Source: Hirsutella rhossiliensis (taxonomy: Eukaryota > Ascomycota > Sordariomycetes > Hypocreales > Ophiocordycipitaceae). Taken from it: a DNA stretch of 64,000 nt. Made by a program: the position numbers and the translations under genes. Location: positions 5,518,001-5,582,000 of the forward strand of contig NW_025408670.1 in the NCBI RefSeq assembly GCF_020360975.1, written 5' to 3'. Each line of letters opens with the position of its first letter. Positions within the stretch are counted from its first letter, which is position 1. Shown here piece by piece: positions 59,571-64,000 of the stretch. The notes under the pieces were generated by a model. That model was given only the letters and a program-made list of their open reading frames with translations. It searched no databases and had not been told where the DNA came from.

Positions 59571-62332
59571 CAGTGTTGCTAATAATATAAACAATACGTA
59601 TATTGGCAATATGGACCCCTCGCAATATTATTGTACTGTCAAGAGGTGCGTATTGTATTGCGCAATATGGCATTGGTCCATATTGTATTGTATTGCCAGT
59701 GACCCAATATATTGCCAGTAAAACAATATATCCCGTATATCCCACGTGACCCTCATTATTCAACCGTCGTTGCTGAAATATCGTCACCCTGAAAATCCTG
59801 TATCCCAAACCATGACTTCAAGCACTCCAATGCCTGAATTACATCACTCCCAAGTCGATTTCGACGGTCTGTGATGGTTATTTTGCCCCAGAGAAGAGTC
59901 TTTCGGGCTCAGCAGACATTGCGGAATTGACAGTATATCCACCGCCATTTTGCTCAGGTATGGGTAGTTCTTTTGCTGTGTTTCCTCCAGCCACCATGCG
60001 AGGGCGCTTGTGAACCCATAAACCCGTTCAGACTTACAATATCGCTCGTACTCGTCTGTGATAAGTGCTGGTTGTAGGTGCTTGTTTCTCCAATTCAAGA
60101 ACTCGTTCGTGGTCGTCAACGGAACCTCAGATAGAAGGCGGCTCCACAGGTTTATAATCATCCCACAGTGTCTCCATCAGCTTCTTTGACGAGTCAGCCC
60201 TCCTTCTTCCAGTTTTCGTGTATGTAGTGCCATTTATGCGAAGGGTGAAGCACAATCGCAGCGACGTAGGCAGGCGATTCGTCAGTAAGACAATAGTACT
60301 TATCCATCTTCGCCCAGCCCGAGTTATACATTGGTGCCATAATCGGATCGTCGATATGTGCCTCTTTTCCTGCTTCAAATTGCGCCAATACGAAGTCCAT
60401 AGCCAAGAGAACATTGTCAAGAGTTGCAAACGATGACTCAAGGGCCTTTGTCGTCATTTTAAGCTTCTCCAGAAAGACTTGATCTTCTCGAGGATGACCC
60501 ACTCCTCGGGAGAGCTCGTCTCCGGCACAATCTCCTTCCACCCATTTGTTGAATATCCCTCGACTGCGCCTCTAAGATGCAAGGCCGCTCGTAGCATGGT
60601 GTACCACGAACTCCACCTCGTGTCATTATCTCGCGCAAGCTTGCGATTATGGCTGATGGCCAGAAACTTTTGGCGACGCTGAACACTACTTTGGACGAAA
60701 ACCACGAAGTTGTGGAGCTTGCCAAGGGACCCTTTTCCGCAACGCCTCGATCTCTTTTAGTGTCACATTATGCCCATCACGTTCGTCGTCTTTGAAATTC
60801 TCATTATCGGTAACGAGAGGAAGCTTTGGCGGCAAGGTTGATAATGTGACCTTGGCAGCGAGTCGGTGAGATTTGGGATCGTATCGAATGTCATATCGAC
60901 GTAGAAGGCCTGTAGATGTTAGGGCCAGTCAGAAAAAACAGTGCGCCGTACTTACCAAGGGAAGAGATCTCATCATTGTATCGTTATTGCCTGCATTGTC
61001 CATCACAAAATATCCAAGGTTGAAGCAAACCCCAGTCAGCAACCACTTCCAAATTGCCCTTGCCAGGTGATATCCGTCGTGCTCACTGTCGATGTCTTTC
61101 AAAGCCAAGACATGGTGTTCCAACTGACTGTCTTCTGCAACGTAATGAGCAACTACGCCTAAGATGGCCAAAGAGTTGGGGAAGTCCATAGGTCGCAGCT
61201 GATATGAATTTTTGACTTTGCTGACTGGATGCGCTGCTTGACCTTCTCCTTCTGACCTTCGTACTGCCGCATAATCCATTTCTTGATGGTCTCGTGTGTA
61301 TCTGGAAGCCAAGTATCGATATCGGCGTTGAGGTAGGCTAAGAATGCTCGGAATTCTGGGCATTCCACAAGCCTAAATGGGAGAGAACAGGACGTAATAA
61401 ACCTTACGTATAAAGCTTCGAGCTGGTCTGGGTCGATCGAGTCTCCGGATTGATCGTTGAGCCGACGGCGTTTTCGGGGATGTTCTTTGGCCATAACACG
61501 AGCTATCTCGAGAATAGTTCGTATATTCGTGACTTTGGCTGTTCGTGGCGCGCCTTTTGGGAGGCCGTGACCGTCAGGAGGAGGATCCGTAAGGTGCTTG
61601 GCTGGGGCCGCAGTTCCACCGGAACAGCAATACGTTTTGTCACAGTGTTTGCAGCGCCATTCTTCTTTTCCGGTCCGCTGATTGTAGTATTTCGTCTCTA
61701 TGTCCTCGTCTGGCATATGAGAAAAGACCCATGATGTTCTTGGCTTGGCCGAAGGGTTTATGGAGGCCGTGCGAGGTTGCGACGATTGGCATTCAGTGGT
61801 TTGGGTCTCATCTGGATCATGCAACCGTGGGCTGGAAATCTCCGAGTATTCGTCTGATATTGACGAATCCCGTCGCGGCGATGTTTGAACAAAAGGCAGG
61901 CGTTGTTGAGGCATCGAGATTGCTTGTAAGTCCTGGGGTGGGAAAGCGGGGTTGAGGAGGAAAACAGTGTTTGGACGGCGAGCCGCTACCCTGTAGGTCT
62001 GGATTTATACATACATTTACGCGTTTCCGTGCGCCAATAGGAAGATTTTACGTCCTGGAGGTCCGCCAGACGAAAAACAATACATAGAACATGCTTATAT
62101 TTACGCGTGTATTTTGACGCGTCATCATATTGGCGCGAATTGGGAACGGAAAGGCGAATGACCACCAACCAATACAAACAATACAAGCCATATATTGCCA
62201 GTATGGAAGGCGCCATATTGTATCGTCACAATATGACGGCGAGCATATTGTATTGGTACAATATGAGAAATCGCGTATTGTATTGTATATACTGCAGTAT
62301 ACTACTTTATTGTCATATTATTAGCAACACTG
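59571..62332 (-). mobile_element. hAT-family DNA transposon
   Basis: The 2762-bp element begins CAGTGTTGCTAATAATAT and ends with the exact reverse complement of those 18 bases (62315-62332). It is flanked on both sides by the same 8 bp, ATAATTCA (59563-59570 and 62333-62340), the target-site duplication length of hAT elements. Subterminal regions (about 59,590-59,760 and 62,160-62,320) are packed with CAATAT/ATATTG and CAATAC words in both orientations, the usual transposase-binding layout. The interior carries a broken transposase. Confidence 0.94.
59844..61914 (-). pseudogene. Broken hAT transposase
   Basis: The minus strand carries pieces of one protein in shifting frames. First is a 251-codon N-terminal part (61914-61159) with a BED-type zinc finger (WRCKHCDKTYCCSGGTAAPA...KHL). 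Next comes KIHISCDLWTSP, the hAT 'DLWTS' block, then NSLAILGVVAHYV and FVMDNAGNND. A GTAAGT...CTAACATCTACAG intron at 60955-60910 may still splice. After it, the RCxGHxxNL block is in yet another frame. Last are C-terminal pieces (60541-60194, 60161-59844), including the dimerisation region. Frame changes near 61,179 and 60,860, each explained by one missing base, prevent a complete product. Confidence 0.82.
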
Positions 62333-62340
62333 ATAATTCA
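62333..62340. repeat. Right 8-bp target-site duplication of hAT element
   Basis: ATAATTCA, identical to 59563-59570. Confidence 0.93.
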
Positions 62341-62486
62341 GCAGTTGATCTCCAAAGAGCCCGTTCAACACTTGAGAGACGGTGTCCTTTTAACATAATG
62401 GCATCCTCTGTTTTCTGACGGCTTCCCTGCGAAATGTCTCGGCGGTCTGCCTTTAGCTGGCGCGTGACAAAGGCCTATCGCAGCAA

Positions 62487-62790
62487 CTATGCCAATCGAC
62501 GAGATCCCCCGCTCTGAAAGTCGAACAGGCATCCTTCGCGGTGGCCGAGCGTCGCGCCCTCAGGATCAATCGTGCTTTCCTTATTTGACACGTGCCAAGT
62601 CTTCGTGCCGCGGGGAAGCAGGCTGCAAAGGCCATGTTCGTTCATGAGGTCGATGGTTGGCTCAGGGCTGACCCTCACCACCTGTGCCCTCGACGTGACG
62701 CAAGTGCCTCCCTATAGCAGGTCGTATTAATGGAAGTCCCCTGCAAACACAATGTCGGTTCGCTTGCCACTACCGTTGTGGAAACAGGTG
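62487..62790 (-). pseudogene. Fragment of a non-LTR retrotransposon endonuclease (Tad/I-like)
   Basis: On the minus strand the interrupted translation contains DIVFAGDFH, then PTIDLMNEHGLCSLLPRGTK and KESTID. This is the order and spacing of the GDFN...LPxGTxTW...STIDLV blocks of the apurinic-type endonuclease domain in fungal LINE elements. In-frame stops and a lost downstream part show it is a relic. No reverse transcriptase domain follows within the window. Confidence 0.65.
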
Positions 62791-62876
62791 ATCAGGCTGC
62801 CAAGTTCCATCGTCGTGAGAGTCGGGGCCTCCTCGCCCTTACTCCTTCGGCTTCCCTTGCATAGTTATATATAGTC

Positions 62877-63146
62877 ATCCCTTTGAGTGCGGAGGGACCG
62901 CACCTAAGTCACGAGCAGGGATATTAGCCAATAGGGACACCGCGCTATTAAGGATACTTTAGTTTACTAGCAAATTAGGCTATAATAGAAGTCCTAACAA
63001 TCCGGGCGGGTATCCCTTTGAGTGCCCGAAGGGAGCAAGGGGGTCACGGACAGGGATACTAGCCAATAAGGACACTAGATAATTAGGGGTACATAATTTA
63101 ACTAGCAAATTAGGCTATGGTAGAAGTCCCAGCAATTAGGCCGGGT
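62877..63146. repeat. Tandem duplication of a 135-bp unit, followed by a TATA-like box
   Basis: Two head-to-tail copies, 62877-63011 and 63012-63146, each start ATCCCTTTGAGTGC, contain AACTAGCAAATTAGGCTAT or a close variant, and end CGGGT. Similarity is roughly three-quarters by eye. Immediately after copy 2 is TATAAATA (63146-63153), a credible Pol II core-promoter box. Possibly the repeated upstream activator of a retroelement LTR. Confidence 0.7.
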
Positions 63147-64000
63147 ATAAATAGCTACATCACACTGGTCACATCCCCTACGAGTCTTCGTAGGCGGCTT
63201 CTTGTTGCTGCTAGCTGTGCCCAACGGCTTGCGCTGACTTTGTGATCTTGGCTGCCTAAAGTAAGGCAGGATACGCTTTTGCCGCGGTTGACATGTTTGT
63301 GCTGCGTAATAGGGGTAAATATGTCCCTAGCTCGAAACCGTTGTCTAGAGCTGCCGTCTTTTCCATAAGCCTCGCAAAGATCTCTTACAATGCGTTGCCG
63401 CCACTCGCGCTGCGAGGTTATTCGTGACCAGCTTGGCTGCCCCCAGAGCTAAAGAAGGTAGCTGTTAACAAGAGCAGTCTTAAGTAGGAAGGTCTACGTA
63501 AGTGCCCGCTAATTTCCCCTATAAATACGGTGGTCTAATCCCCCCCCCTGCTCTTAGTTAGTCACTAATATTAACACCGCCTATTTAATTATGATAGTCT
63601 ATAGAGATAGACGGTATAGGAAGACGTAATATAGGCTCGGCACTAAATTTTTGCTATATTAGGCGTGCTCGGGGCTATATTATTATCGGCCGGCGCCGAA
63701 TTCGCTCTTTAAATTACTCGCCGGAATAGACTATTAAGAGGAATAGTATAAGGGCGTTATCCTTCTAAGCGAATTAGTTAACCTAGAAGAAGAAGACAAA
63801 TTAGTAAGGGAATTACTAGAGAGCCTATCTTTTAGTACTTATACTTAACCGTTAAGGGTTAGCGTAGTCTTTAGTATACTTTAAGGCTAATAGTCCCCCT
63901 TTATATTAGCCTTTTTTACCTTTATAAAGGGCTTATAGAAGCTATAGTTAATTTAGGCTATACTTATAGCCTTAATCCCTAGCTAATAAAGAGCGTTAAG
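63147..64000. other. Gene-free, increasingly TpA-rich DNA at the window edge
   Basis: No protein-coding potential recognised. From about 63,480 onward the sequence is AT-rich with frequent TA steps and stop codons in all frames, like RIP-mutated transposon DNA. It runs off the end of the window, so its identity (LTR element interior or other) cannot be judged. Confidence 0.5.

Overview
The window is nuclear DNA from a filamentous ascomycete, most likely a Sordariomycete of the order Hypocreales. The evidence is genes split by many short introns (about 46-125 bp, GT...CTAAC/CTGAC...AG), GC-rich coding DNA, ERG5 of the ergosterol pathway, a head-to-head pair of myosin-motor chitin synthases, and AT-rich TpA-rich repeat remnants of the kind RIP leaves. 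I rebuilt 19 protein-coding genes and three transposon-derived relics by hand-splicing; exon coordinates are in each entry. Every join keeps frame, but none has been tested against RNA.

Positions 1-46,200 are conserved core genome. In order: the 3' end of a probable RNA polymerase I factor Rrn7; ubiquitin-L40 fusion; a Yip1-domain Golgi protein; a mitochondrial rhodanese; ERG5 (CYP61); a proteinase B inhibitor (Pbi2/I9); a mitochondrial PDK/BCKDK-type kinase; class VII chitin synthase (minus) head-to-head with class V chitin synthase (plus); URB1/Npa1; an uncharacterised proline-rich coiled-coil protein; a membrane-anchored histidine acid phosphatase; the La protein; a DHA1-type MFS transporter; an inositol-monophosphatase family enzyme; and a small single-span membrane protein.

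Positions 46,600-64,000 are different: gene-poor, repeat-rich and accessory in character. A complete-looking Fot1/pogo-type DNA transposon (103-bp identical terminal inverted repeats, TA target site) opens the region. A hAT transposon (18-bp matching termini, exact 8-bp target duplication) follows about 10 kb later. Between them lie a flavin-dependent halogenase, a GH16 beta-glucanase, and a cellulose-synthase-like GT2. The glucanase and GT2 are divergently transcribed from a shared 1.3-kb gap, which suggests one polysaccharide system (make plus trim). Beyond the hAT element are a degraded non-LTR retrotransposon endonuclease fragment, a 135-bp tandem duplication and TpA-rich DNA running off the end.

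The best leads are the GT2/GH16 pair with its neighbouring halogenase between two transposons, the hairpin minisatellite at 49.92-50.17 kb, the two newly delimited transposons, and the ubiquitin gene whose start codon is split by an intron and followed by a 7-nt exon. Housekeeping genes here serve ribosome production (Rrn7, URB1, L40, La), sterol and wall synthesis (ERG5, two chitin synthases) and mitochondrial metabolism.
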